Assembly: GCA_910585745.1 (NCBI GenBank)
Contig: CAJUFM010000019.1
Location: 1 to 43,203 of the forward strand
DNA from: an uncultured Eubacterium sp.
GTDB lineage: Bacteria > Bacillota > Clostridia > Lachnospirales > Lachnospiraceae
Reading direction: 5' to 3'
DNA: 43,203 bases
Shown: positions 17,195-24,998 of the stretch, in pieces
How positions within the stretch are numbered: position 1 is the first letter of the stretch
Layout: each line of letters starts with the position of its first letter
Program-made: the position numbers and the translations under genes
Notes under the pieces: generated by a model
Database searches by the model: none
Seen by the model: only the letters and a program-made list of their open reading frames with translations
Told to the model about the DNA's origin: nothing

Positions 17195-17280
17195 CAAAAC
17201 AAGATATCTGCATTATTTATTGCAAAAAAACCATTAGTATAGTAAAATAGTTGTGTATTTTGCAAAACAAAAGATATCTT
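17195..17280. repeat. Direct repeats flanking the phospholipid operon promoter
   Basis: CAAAACAAGATATCT (17195-17209) recurs as CAAAACAAAAGATATCT (17263-17279), about 68 bp apart, on either side of the likely promoter. The core AGATATCT is itself a palindrome, and both copies sit beside C- or G-runs in inverse order. This is a candidate operator pair. Confidence 0.5.
17220..17248 (+). promoter_or_regulatory. Likely promoter of the phospholipid operon
   Basis: TTGCAA (17220-17225), a 17-nt spacer and TAAAAT (17243-17248), about 45 nt before the first start codon and inside the pair of AGATATCT repeats. Confidence 0.45.
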
Positions 17281-17299
17281 GGGGGGAATATTTCATAAA

Positions 17300-18004
17300 A
17301 TGAACAAATTGATTCAAAAAATCATTCCGCTTTATGGTATATTACCGTTGTTATGTGCTTTCGGTCTGAATATGATCGTGTACAGTGGTGCTATGAGTAT
17401 ATGTGCCGGCTGGAAACATTATGACCTCACAACATCTTTAGACCGGATGGTTCCGCTGGTACCCTGGTGGATGTATATTTATTTTGGCTGTTATCTGTTC
17501 TGGGTAGTCAATTATATCATGGTAGCACGGATCCACAAGGACGATCCATCTAAATTTTACCGTTTTGTCACCACGGATATGATGTCCCGTGTGATATGCG
17601 GCCTTTTCTTTTTCCTTATGCCGACGACAAATGTCCGGCCAGAGGTGGTGGGCACTACTTTTGCCGACGATCTGCTGCGCTTTCTGTACCAGATCGACCA
17701 GCCAGCCAATCTTTTCCCATCCATCCACTGCCTGGTGAGCTGGATGTGTTATATCGGTATCCGGGGAAACAAAAATGTTCCAGCCTGGTATCGAGGTTTT
17801 TCCTGTATCTTCGCCCTGCTGGTGGTGATCTCTACCCAGACTACCAAACAGCACTATATCGCAGATGCAGTGGCAGGAATATTTATCGCCGAAATTTTGT
17901 TCGCCCTGAACAAACGCATAAATGCCTATCGGTATGTACAGCGTTTTTTTGACCGCATCCACTTGAAATTAGGTTTTATAAGCAAGGAGAACACCATTGA
18001 ATAA
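17300..18004 (+). CDS. PAP2-type membrane phosphatase/phosphotransferase
   Basis: A 234-residue protein with about six transmembrane segments. It keeps PSIH (motif 2) and TTKQHYIAD (motif 3, with His and Asp) of the PAP2 superfamily. The first K-x6-R-P motif is not clear, as in the Aur1/inositol-phosphoceramide-synthase-like branch. The upstream G-run and ATG support the start; a TTG 21 nt earlier is less likely. It overlaps the next gene by 8 nt. Given its neighbours, it may dephosphorylate a lipid phosphate such as phosphatidate or PGP, but this is inferred. Confidence 0.85.
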   Translation: MNKLIQKIIPLYGILPLLCAFGLNMIVYSGAMSICAGWKHYDLTTSLDRMVPLVPWWMYIYFGCYLFWVVNYIMVARIHKDDPSKFYRFVTTDMMSRVICGLFFFLMPTTNVRPEVVGTTFADDLLRFLYQIDQPANLFPSIHCLVSWMCYIGIRGNKNVPAWYRGFSCIFALLVVISTQTTKQHYIADAVAGIFIAEILFALNKRINAYRYVQRFFDRIHLKLGFISKENTIE

Positions 18005-19049
18005 GCTAAAAAAAAATGTGCTGAATATTGCCTTTTTGATTTTGCTTCTGGCACTTACTCTCTGGCTCATTTTTCGCGATGAAGACCTGGATCCAGTCCT
18101 GTCTGCACTGAAAAGTGTGCCGGTTCTATATATTATCGCGGGACTTATTCTCGTCGTTCTTTACGTGTGCGGGGAATCCGTTATCATCAAGTATTTACTT
18201 TCTGCAGTGAAGATAAAGGCCCCGCTCATCAACTGCATACGGTATTCATTTGTGGGATTCTTTTTCAGCTGTATCACACCCTCTGCCACCGGCGGGCAGC
18301 CGGCGCAGATTTTCTATATGAAGCGGCAGAAGATCGATATCCCGACAGCCACCATCATCCTTATGCTGGTGACCATAGAATACAAATTTGTACTGGTCTT
18401 TATCGGACTGCTGCTGGCAGTTTTTGGGCAGGGGCTGGTTCAGTCCATGACGGTAGAAGCCCAGTTTTATCTCTATCTGGGCCTTGGCTTAAATGTCTTC
18501 TGCGTCACTTTTATGAGCCTGCTGGTATTCCTGCCGGACAGCGCGCGTTTTCTGATCACAAAAGGATTTGTATTTCTTCAGAAACTTCATCTGATGAAAA
18601 ATAAAAACAACCGAATGGAACGGCTTCAGGCTTCCATGGATCATTACAAAAGAGCTTCTGTTTTTCTCCGGGAAAACAAGCTGGCGATCCTTCACACAAC
18701 GGTAATCACTTTTGTTCAACGTATACTTTTATTTTTCGTGACATACGTTGTATATAGAAGTTTTGGACTAAATGGCTATTCTGCCATAACCATAACACTG
18801 CTGCAGGCGGCAATCTCCATCTCCGTGGATATGCTTCCTCTTCCTGGAGGCATGGGGATCAGCGAGCGGCTATTTTTACAGATTTTTACACCCGTATTTG
18901 GAACTACTGCACTTACCCTCTCCGGCATGCTGATGAGCCGTGGGATCAGCTATTATATGCTGATCATTATCAGTGGGATCGTAACGTGCATCACACATAT
19001 GACAGTCAGGGGAGAAACCCCTGATCAATTGGAGGAGGAGAAAAAATGA
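17997..19049 (+). CDS. LPG_synthase_TM/flippase-like integral membrane protein
   Basis: A 350-residue protein of the UPF0104 family, with about eight transmembrane helices. It is the membrane half of MprF alone, without the lysyl-transferase domain. The conserved FFSCITPSATGGQPAQ segment (about residues 88-103) and DMLPLPGGMGISE (about 277-289) are family marks. It starts with TTG behind AAGGAG, inside the end of the PAP2 gene, and its stop overlaps the pssA start (ATGA). It probably moves or binds lipids across the membrane; the substrate is unknown. Confidence 0.88.
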   Translation: MNKLKKNVLNIAFLILLLALTLWLIFRDEDLDPVLSALKSVPVLYIIAGLILVVLYVCGESVIIKYLLSAVKIKAPLINCIRYSFVGFFFSCITPSATGGQPAQIFYMKRQKIDIPTATIILMLVTIEYKFVLVFIGLLLAVFGQGLVQSMTVEAQFYLYLGLGLNVFCVTFMSLLVFLPDSARFLITKGFVFLQKLHLMKNKNNRMERLQASMDHYKRASVFLRENKLAILHTTVITFVQRILLFFVTYVVYRSFGLNGYSAITITLLQAAISISVDMLPLPGGMGISERLFLQIFTPVFGTTALTLSGMLMSRGISYYMLIIISGIVTCITHMTVRGETPDQLEEEKK

Positions 19050-19669
19050 TAGGCGTTTACAATTACTCGGTGATACTGACGTATCTCGGAGTTGGGCTTT
19101 CTATCTTCGGAATGACCCAGGCACTCACCGGCAGTTATGACATTGCCATACTTTGCCTTGCCCTTGCCGGTGCCTGTGATACCTTTGATGGAAAAGTTGC
19201 AAGAAGCATGAAAAACAGAACAAAAGAACAGATCATATTCGGGGTGCAGATCGATTCCCTGTGCGATGCCATCTGTTTCGGCGTCACCCCCGCGGTCATC
19301 GCCTATTCCATGGGAATGAATACCCCTTTTGGAATCGCTGTAGAGATCGTCTTTGTCCTCTGCGGGGTCATCCGGCTTGCCTACTTTAATGTATTAGAAG
19401 AGCTCAAGCACGAGGAGCCGGAAAAAGAGGACCGTAAATGTTATCACGGTCTCCCCATCACTTCCATCGCCATTCTGTTTCCGATCCTGTATATGTTCCG
19501 CCCGCTGGTCTCGGAGCAGCTGTTCCTGACGGCTCTTCCCTTTGCCATGCTGGCTATCGCATTTTTATATATACTGGACTTTAAACTGAAAAAACCTTCC
19601 AACGCCATGGTAGCATTTATCCTTGTATTTATGGGGATTGTGGTTTTAAAGATTTTACATGTATTTTAA
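19046..19669 (+). CDS. pssA: CDP-diacylglycerol-serine O-phosphatidyltransferase
   Basis: A 207-residue integral membrane enzyme of the CDP-alcohol phosphatidyltransferase family. The signature is complete: D-T-F-D-G-K-V-A-R, then G-V-Q-I-D-S-L-C-D. Being followed by psd makes serine the likely acceptor, giving phosphatidylserine. The start has a strong GGAGGAGG site and overlaps the previous stop. Confidence 0.92.
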   Translation: MIGVYNYSVILTYLGVGLSIFGMTQALTGSYDIAILCLALAGACDTFDGKVARSMKNRTKEQIIFGVQIDSLCDAICFGVTPAVIAYSMGMNTPFGIAVEIVFVLCGVIRLAYFNVLEELKHEEPEKEDRKCYHGLPITSIAILFPILYMFRPLVSEQLFLTALPFAMLAIAFLYILDFKLKKPSNAMVAFILVFMGIVVLKILHVF

Positions 19670-19699
19670 AAAATTTTAAGAATAAGATAGGAACAGATC

Positions 19700-20569
19700 A
19701 TGAAATATATCGACATAAATGGAAACAAAAAGCACGCTGATTCCGGCCAGGACAAGCTGCTAAAGCTGCTGTATACGACGCGGACCGGGCGCATGCTCCT
19801 CCGTCCTCTCGTCACCCCTGCTTTCTCAAAGCTGGCAGGCGCTTTGTTAAATACCAGAATCTCCTGCCGTCTGATCAAGCCTTTCATCCGCTCCAATGCC
19901 ATCGACATGAGCGATTATGAAGAGACAAGCTACCGCAGTTACAATGACTTTTTCACCAGAAAGATAAAAAAGGGATCGAGACCGGTCTCCGGCAGCAGCT
20001 CTGATCTCATCAGTCCCTGTGACTGCTATGCCAGCGCCTACGAGATATCTGAGGATCAGATTCTGACTATAAAAAATGCAAAATATACCGTTTCTTCCCT
20101 GTTGCACAGCAAAAGACTGGCAGCGCGTTATCAGGGAGGATATGCCCTGATCCTGCGTCTCACCGTCAGTGATTACCATCGGTATGCCTATGCCGCTACC
20201 GGACGCCAGTCCAAAAATTACCGGATCCCAGGTGTCTTTCACACGGTAAATCCCATCGCTGGAGAGCATTTTCCCATCTACAAAGAAAACAGCCGGGAAT
20301 ATACGGTCATTCACTCCTCCCATCTGAGAGATATTGTGCAGATGGAGGTCGGTGCACTGATGGTAGGAAAGATCGTAAATCATAGAGAGTCCTGCCCCGT
20401 CCTGCGGGGAGAGGAAAAAGGATATTTTGAATTTGGCGGTTCTACCATCGTCCTGCTTCTTGAAAAGAATGCGGTAACTCTCCGGGAGGATCTTCTGGTA
20501 AACACCCTCTCCGGTTATGAGACCCAGCTGCGTCTCGGAAATATCATCGGCAGCAGGTGTGATAAGTGA
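19700..20569 (+). CDS. psd: Phosphatidylserine decarboxylase proenzyme
   Basis: A 289-residue pyruvoyl enzyme that makes phosphatidylethanolamine. The self-cleavage motif is FGGST near residue 248 (the serine becomes the pyruvoyl group), a variant of the usual LGST. Conserved YHRYA and the catalytic-His segment HTVNP are present. It follows pssA by 30 nt and closes the operon. The length and the GGST motif fit the longer Clostridia/Gram-positive branch. Confidence 0.93.
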   Translation: MKYIDINGNKKHADSGQDKLLKLLYTTRTGRMLLRPLVTPAFSKLAGALLNTRISCRLIKPFIRSNAIDMSDYEETSYRSYNDFFTRKIKKGSRPVSGSSSDLISPCDCYASAYEISEDQILTIKNAKYTVSSLLHSKRLAARYQGGYALILRLTVSDYHRYAYAATGRQSKNYRIPGVFHTVNPIAGEHFPIYKENSREYTVIHSSHLRDIVQMEVGALMVGKIVNHRESCPVLRGEEKGYFEFGGSTIVLLLEKNAVTLREDLLVNTLSGYETQLRLGNIIGSRCDK

Positions 20570-20580
20570 TATAAGGTTTT

Positions 20581-20883
20581 TCAGATATCAGCGTGATCAT
20601 TCACACTGGTATCTTTTCTTTTTAGTAAATACACAATATACTCTACCTCAGCGGTATAACTGCTGGGCCTGCCCAGCAAAAAATCCGCCTCTACTCCCAA
20701 CACCTCCGCAATCTTAGTTATTTCATCCGTATGAATATCCATCAGACTTTCCGCACTGATTTCCTGCCCCCTCCTGCTATGTATCTCCTCCGTAACCTTC
20801 TCCGGAGAAATCCCGTGAATCTTACACAAATACAAAATCCGGCTGCTCAAAGCAGTTAAAAATTGCTCATTCCGCTCTGTCAT
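20581..20883 (-). CDS. Small HTH-like protein (degenerate XRE type)
   Basis: A 100-residue protein that resembles an XRE/Cro-type domain. Residues about 8-33 form the first helices and ISPEKVTEEI the turn region. The closing helix-like segment TKIAEVLGVEADFLLGR (residues about 55-72) is the classic end of XRE domains, followed by a short tail. The recognition helix is unusual (SRRGQEISAES), so DNA binding is uncertain. GGAGG lies before the ATG used. It is convergent with psd. Confidence 0.75.
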   Translation of the reverse strand: MTERNEQFLTALSSRILYLCKIHGISPEKVTEEIHSRRGQEISAESLMDIHTDEITKIAEVLGVEADFLLGRPSSYTAEVEYIVYLLKRKDTSVNDHADI

Positions 20884-20971
20884 TCTATTCCTCCATACCA
20901 TTCATAAAATGTTTTTCTTTTATTCAGTATAGAAAAATTTTGTTGCAATTCTACGTCAAATCATTTTATTT

Positions 20972-21003
20972 AGCTTGACGGCGCGAATTTGCGCCGTCAA
21001 GCT
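20972..21003. repeat. Perfect 13-bp inverted repeat at the sulfotransferase gene end
   Basis: AGCTTGACGGCGC and GCGCCGTCAAGCT flank a 6-nt AATTT-type loop. The stop codon of the sulfotransferase gene is inside the stem. Neither side has a strong T-run, so this is a stable 3' hairpin and not a textbook intrinsic terminator. Confidence 0.7.
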
Positions 21004-22969
21004 AGCATACAAACCATTTGTTCGTGGCAAAATACTCCCCCTCATACTGGATATTGACCTGATACCTGCCTGCCGGCAGCCCATCAACAGGAACCGCCAC
21101 ATCATATATCATTTTGGCAAAGACCTCGCTCACTTGATGCGTATTTGTAAAATCTTTCTCCCACACCATATCCTGACTGACCAGAAATACTTTCTCCACT
21201 TTATGATCCTGGGCCTGTACAAGTATAAGATCGTCAACAACGGATATCCGGATCTCTTTTGACCGCATCTTCTTCCATTCCACCGCTCCCAAACTTTCAT
21301 TTCTTACAGGCGGTCTTAATCTTCCTTTGTGCAGATCCAATGGCATTTTCCGTTTCTGTTCCGTTATGTATTTCATTGGATCAATGGGAAATGCCTGAAA
21401 AAATCCCTCTTTCACAGCATATTTGCTCAGCAGCTCCCCATTTTGCGGATCCCATTCACTGATATATGCCGAATCATATAATTCAGAAGAATCTGCAGAT
21501 CCCGCCATGGTAAAAACGCTTTTTCTATCTGGATCAACATATACATTGGATCTTGTGGGAGACAGTTCACAGGGGATAGAAAATACTGTCCTTATTCTCT
21601 TTTTCCTTTCATCTATCTGATACAGACAACCGTAGGACGCCTCCCTGCCGTCATAATATCTGCTCTTTCGTTTTGTGGTACAGTGATTATCAAAAATCAG
21701 CACTGATATCGTTTCCTTCTGCTGATCCATGTGCAGTATTTCTACTGCATGCTGCTGGAAAAAATAATGGAAATTCTCTCCCTCCGGCAAAAGCATCTTA
21801 TTCTCCAATTCTGTCCCCTCATACATATCCTGTGGTGCTGCTACCCATAAGATCTCATTGGCAGCCAGATCTAATTTGGCGATGGTATGAAGGTTCCGCA
21901 ATGAAATCAATACATGATCCTTGTCACAACAATACAACGCATTCAGATGTGCCCAGTCTTTACGTTTTAAATATTTCTGAGGAAAGAACTGACCCAGATC
22001 CCATTTTTGAAGGATTTCTCCCCGGGCTGTGTCATAACAGATGATCGCATCCTCCATTCTGGAATGCAGTGAACTAGCGGCTGCCAAAACTTCTCTGCCC
22101 CACTCCGACTCTGTCCCCGGACGCGGCGTCAGACAATGATGGATCCCTCCCCTCACATGAAATACTTCGTGTACCCTGCCCATAAAATCCATCTCATACA
22201 TTACATTAGAATGGGGATTGATATAAGTGGGGGAATTTATTTTCCGCTCGGGATACATAAAGTGCCCATTATCATACAAATAGATTCCGTATTGCCTGGG
22301 CAGACGCGCCAGATACCACCGCACTGCACCGTCCCGGTCAAAAGCATAGGTATACCCTTTGAGTCCGCCAGTTACCATCATAAGCTCATGTTTCCGGCTT
22401 TTCATCTTTCGATCAGGACAGACAACATTTTGTAACCGTTCTGGCAGCGGATTGGTGACAATGACCAGGCTCCTATGTTCTATCTGCTCCATTTTTTCAG
22501 AATATAATGTCACATCAACTATATTTTTGCTCTCTGCATACAGCCCAAAAACCGGAATCATATGCCGCCTGGCAGATGTCTTAGTACGATAGGTAAAACT
22601 CATTTCCTCTGTTCTTCCCTGCACATGATATTCCACCATACATTTTTCATCGGTGCCAAAAACCAGCATACTGCTTAGGGGCGCCATACCATAAGGATTT
22701 TGTATGATCAGCATGTTTTTAAAAGTAAAATGGAATTTATTTAAAAGCCATTCCATCGTTTTTTCCTGTTTCCAGCTGTCCCATGAGAGATTTCTCTTTG
22801 CCAGCGCATTCGTTTTTTTGACCACAACATCCATTTCAAAAGATATTTTGCTATGAAATCTTCGCAACCATGCTCCATTACGGCAGGTATCCTGTTTCCA
22901 CTTCCTTTTTACCACAATTTTCGCTGTATCTGAAATAATCGACAAAAAATGAAAGATGTTATTTTGCAT
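21002..22969 (-). CDS. Aryl-sulfate sulfotransferase (ASST family)
   Basis: A 655-residue enzyme of the PAPS-independent type, which moves sulfate from one phenol to another through a sulfo-histidine. The N-terminal beta domain (about 80-180, with NPYGMAPLSSML) is followed by the propeller. Conserved active-site parts are HH (277-278, GGIHHC), DWAHLN (338-343), Arg358 (SLRN) and the sulfated-type His407 (QQHAVEIL). Unlike E. coli AssT, no signal peptide is evident: the first 30 residues are only moderately hydrophobic and contain several lysines. The ATG has TAGGAGG 7 nt upstream. It is divergent from an XRE regulator, with a large palindrome between them. Confidence 0.88.
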   Translation of the reverse strand: MQNNIFHFLSIISDTAKIVVKRKWKQDTCRNGAWLRRFHSKISFEMDVVVKKTNALAKRNLSWDSWKQEKTMEWLLNKFHFTFKNMLIIQNPYGMAPLSSMLVFGTDEKCMVEYHVQGRTEEMSFTYRTKTSARRHMIPVFGLYAESKNIVDVTLYSEKMEQIEHRSLVIVTNPLPERLQNVVCPDRKMKSRKHELMMVTGGLKGYTYAFDRDGAVRWYLARLPRQYGIYLYDNGHFMYPERKINSPTYINPHSNVMYEMDFMGRVHEVFHVRGGIHHCLTPRPGTESEWGREVLAAASSLHSRMEDAIICYDTARGEILQKWDLGQFFPQKYLKRKDWAHLNALYCCDKDHVLISLRNLHTIAKLDLAANEILWVAAPQDMYEGTELENKMLLPEGENFHYFFQQHAVEILHMDQQKETISVLIFDNHCTTKRKSRYYDGREASYGCLYQIDERKKRIRTVFSIPCELSPTRSNVYVDPDRKSVFTMAGSADSSELYDSAYISEWDPQNGELLSKYAVKEGFFQAFPIDPMKYITEQKRKMPLDLHKGRLRPPVRNESLGAVEWKKMRSKEIRISVVDDLILVQAQDHKVEKVFLVSQDMVWEKDFTNTHQVSEVFAKMIYDVAVPVDGLPAGRYQVNIQYEGEYFATNKWFVC

Positions 22970-22994
22970 CTGCTTCCTCCTAGGTACAATCAAA

Positions 22995-23026
22995 CTCTAT
23001 AAAGATAATATATTATTTTTATAGAG
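22995..23026. promoter_or_regulatory. 32-bp palindrome upstream of the sulfotransferase gene
   Basis: CTCTATAAA (22995-23003) and TTTATAGAG (23018-23026) flank an AT-rich inner dyad (ATAATATATTAT), so the whole 32 bp is palindromic except for one pair. It lies 26 nt before the sulfotransferase start, between it and a divergent XRE gene. A related CTCT-TT-AGAG dyad lies at 23117-23126. This is a likely operator; an mRNA hairpin is the alternative. Confidence 0.6.
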
Positions 23027-23154
23027 ATTATTTCATTCTTTTGTGTCATCTTTGTTACAAAGAAGGAATAAAATGGTGTCCAATACGTTATAAGCTTTGA
23101 ATTTAGCAAAACATTTCTCTTTAGAGATATATCTTCATATATATAAATATAATC

Positions 23155-23183
23155 TTGTCCATCTTAATTTGGTATACTATTAT
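23155..23183 (+). promoter_or_regulatory. Promoter of the XRE regulator
   Basis: TTGTCC (23155-23160), 17 nt, TATTAT (23178-23183); the start codon is about 17 nt beyond the expected transcript start, with AAAGGAG in between. Confidence 0.45.
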
Positions 23184-23206
23184 AGATGTAAGAAAGGAGT
23201 TAGATC

Positions 23207-23518
23207 ATGACTGTAGGCGAAAAGATAACATATTTTAGAAATATAAAACACTATTCTGTGAATAAACTGGCTAACCTGGCTGGTATTTCACAAAGCTATC
23301 TCCGGGATATAGAACTTCAAAATAAAAATCCTACGATTGAAATCCTAACTTATATTTGTGATGCTCTGGAAATTTCTCTGGAAACCTTTTTCTCAGAAAC
23401 AGAATCTCCAGATCCTTTTGATGATGCGCTGTATCAAAAAATTTCATTACTGACCCCCAGTCAAAAAGCTTCTTTGACTCATTTTCTGGACACGATGATA
23501 AATCAGGAAAAAAAATAG
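23207..23518 (+). CDS. XRE-family transcriptional regulator
   Basis: A 103-residue regulator. Residues about 4-60 form a SinR/Cro-type five-helix domain (NKLANLAGISQSYLRDIE is the turn and recognition helix). A 40-residue tail ends in LTPSQKASLTHFLDTMINQE, a helix typical of a dimerisation tail. Its place next to, and divergent from, the sulfotransferase, and the palindromes between them, suggest that it controls that gene and itself. Confidence 0.9.
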   Translation: MTVGEKITYFRNIKHYSVNKLANLAGISQSYLRDIELQNKNPTIEILTYICDALEISLETFFSETESPDPFDDALYQKISLLTPSQKASLTHFLDTMINQEKK

Positions 23519-23626
23519 CCCGACGACACCGTCGAGCCAGCAAAATATGCCTGCAGCCAGCCATTATTTTCTGGCCACAGACAGTTTTTAATCATTTACT
23601 ATTAAATAATTACTTTGTAGCGCCCC

Positions 23627-24256
23627 TTACAGCACCTTTTTACACACATCACCCAGACAGCACTTCTCACAATATGCCTTTCTGGCAGTGCATACCTCCC
23701 TGCCGTGGTGCACGAGACGGTGGCAGAAATCACTGCCCTTTTCTCCAGGAATGATCTTCCACAGCTCCATTTCCACTTTTTTGGGATCTTTGATGCCATC
23801 TACCAGTCCCATCCGGTTGGTCAGCCGGATACAATGGGTATCCGTAACGATGGCAGGCTTGCCAAATACATCTCCCATGATCAGATTGGCACTCTTTCTT
23901 CCCACCCCCGGCAGTTTTAACAAAGCCTCAAAATCTTCCGGTACCTTTCCACCATACTGCTCCACCAGCACATTCATACATTTATGGATGTCCCTCGCCT
24001 TACTCGGTCCCAGACCACAGGGCTTTACAATGTTCTCGATCTCTTTTACATCCGCTGCCGCCAGGGCTTCCGGTGACGGATATTGTTCATACAGATCCTT
24101 CACGACAATATTCACCCTGGCATCCGTACACTGGGCAGCAAGCCTGACGCTGACCAGAAGTTTCCATGCCTCGTCGTAATCCAATGTGCAGTCCGCCAGA
24201 GGATACTCCTCCGCCAGCCTATCTATGATCTCATTTGCTCTTTGTTTTTTTGTCAT
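23627..24256 (-). CDS. nth: Endonuclease III (DNA glycosylase/AP lyase)
   Basis: A 209-residue base-excision-repair enzyme that removes oxidised pyrimidines and nicks the abasic site. The helix-hairpin-helix LPGVGRKSAN holds the catalytic Lys121, and Asp139 (VTDTH) is the second key residue. The 4Fe-4S ligands follow the pattern C-x6-C-x2-C-x5-C at the C-terminus. The ATG used here has GGAAGG 8 nt before it. It is a single-gene unit. Confidence 0.96.
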   Translation of the reverse strand: MTKKQRANEIIDRLAEEYPLADCTLDYDEAWKLLVSVRLAAQCTDARVNIVVKDLYEQYPSPEALAAADVKEIENIVKPCGLGPSKARDIHKCMNVLVEQYGGKVPEDFEALLKLPGVGRKSANLIMGDVFGKPAIVTDTHCIRLTNRMGLVDGIKDPKKVEMELWKIIPGEKGSDFCHRLVHHGREVCTARKAYCEKCCLGDVCKKVL

Positions 24257-24351
24257 CGGTACTTCCTTCCCTTTCTGGTTCAATGACACCTATGAGTGCC
24301 CCTATGCATCAGAAATAATACCATGCATTTGTACAAAAATCAAACACTTTA

Positions 24352-24381
24352 TTGACTTTCCCCTGTCTCATAGAGTATAAT
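24352..24381 (+). promoter_or_regulatory. Promoter of the HExxH protein gene
   Basis: TTGACT (24352-24357), an 18-nt spacer and TATAAT (24376-24381). The leader is about 60 nt and has no clear attenuator. It may also serve trpB and the DUF218 gene, since no terminator is seen before 27124. Confidence 0.65.
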
Positions 24382-24449
24382 TTTTATATATGAAAAATGG
24401 TATCCATTAGCGTCACTATGCTAATTTACTGTTGAAAGGAGGTTTTTAC

Positions 24450-24962
24450 ATGAGTTTATCTATCTCTGCAGCAGGAGGCTATAACACTTTTTATCCTGTG
24501 TACAATACCACACCAGTTTCACCTGTCAGCCAGAGTCAGTCAGTTAGAAGAGGGGCCGAGCTTCCTGAGGAAGCCATACAGGGGCAAAAGGTTGAAAAGG
24601 GGGAGTGCCAGACCTGTAAAAACCGCAAATACGTGGATGGTTCAAACGAAAACAATGTATCCTTTAAGACCCCTGGCCATATAGATCCTGGGACTTCTGC
24701 CGCAAAAGTCATGGCTCATGAGCGGGAACATGTTTCCAACGCAGTAGCAGAAGGTAATAAGGAAAATAAACAGCTTGTTTCTGTCTCGGTATCACTGCAG
24801 ACCTCGGTCTGTCCGGAATGCGGGCGTGTGTATGTGTCTGGTGGAAAGACCCACACTGCCATAAAGACCAGCACCCCCGAGCCATCTAATCCCTACGATA
24901 AGATTCAGCGGGATATGATGCGGAATATGCTGGCAGGAAGAAATTTTGATAAAAGCGCATAA
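24450..24962 (+). CDS. Small putative metalloprotein with HExxH and two CxxC pairs
   Basis: A 170-residue protein. Residues about 1-40 are low-complexity and rich in Ser, Pro and Tyr. Then come CQTCKNRKYVDGS, a SFKTPGHIDPGTSA segment, AHEREH (an HExxH zincin-type motif, about residues 91-96) and a second CPECG pair. The arrangement recalls the small SprA/CJM1_0395-like putative metalloproteases, but I am not certain of the family. No signal peptide is seen. The ATG used has GGAGG 7 nt before it, and a good promoter lies upstream. Function unknown. Confidence 0.82.
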   Translation: MSLSISAAGGYNTFYPVYNTTPVSPVSQSQSVRRGAELPEEAIQGQKVEKGECQTCKNRKYVDGSNENNVSFKTPGHIDPGTSAAKVMAHEREHVSNAVAEGNKENKQLVSVSVSLQTSVCPECGRVYVSGGKTHTAIKTSTPEPSNPYDKIQRDMMRNMLAGRNFDKSA

Positions 24963-24998
24963 GAATCAGCCGAAACTAAAATTGGAGGAAAACAAATC

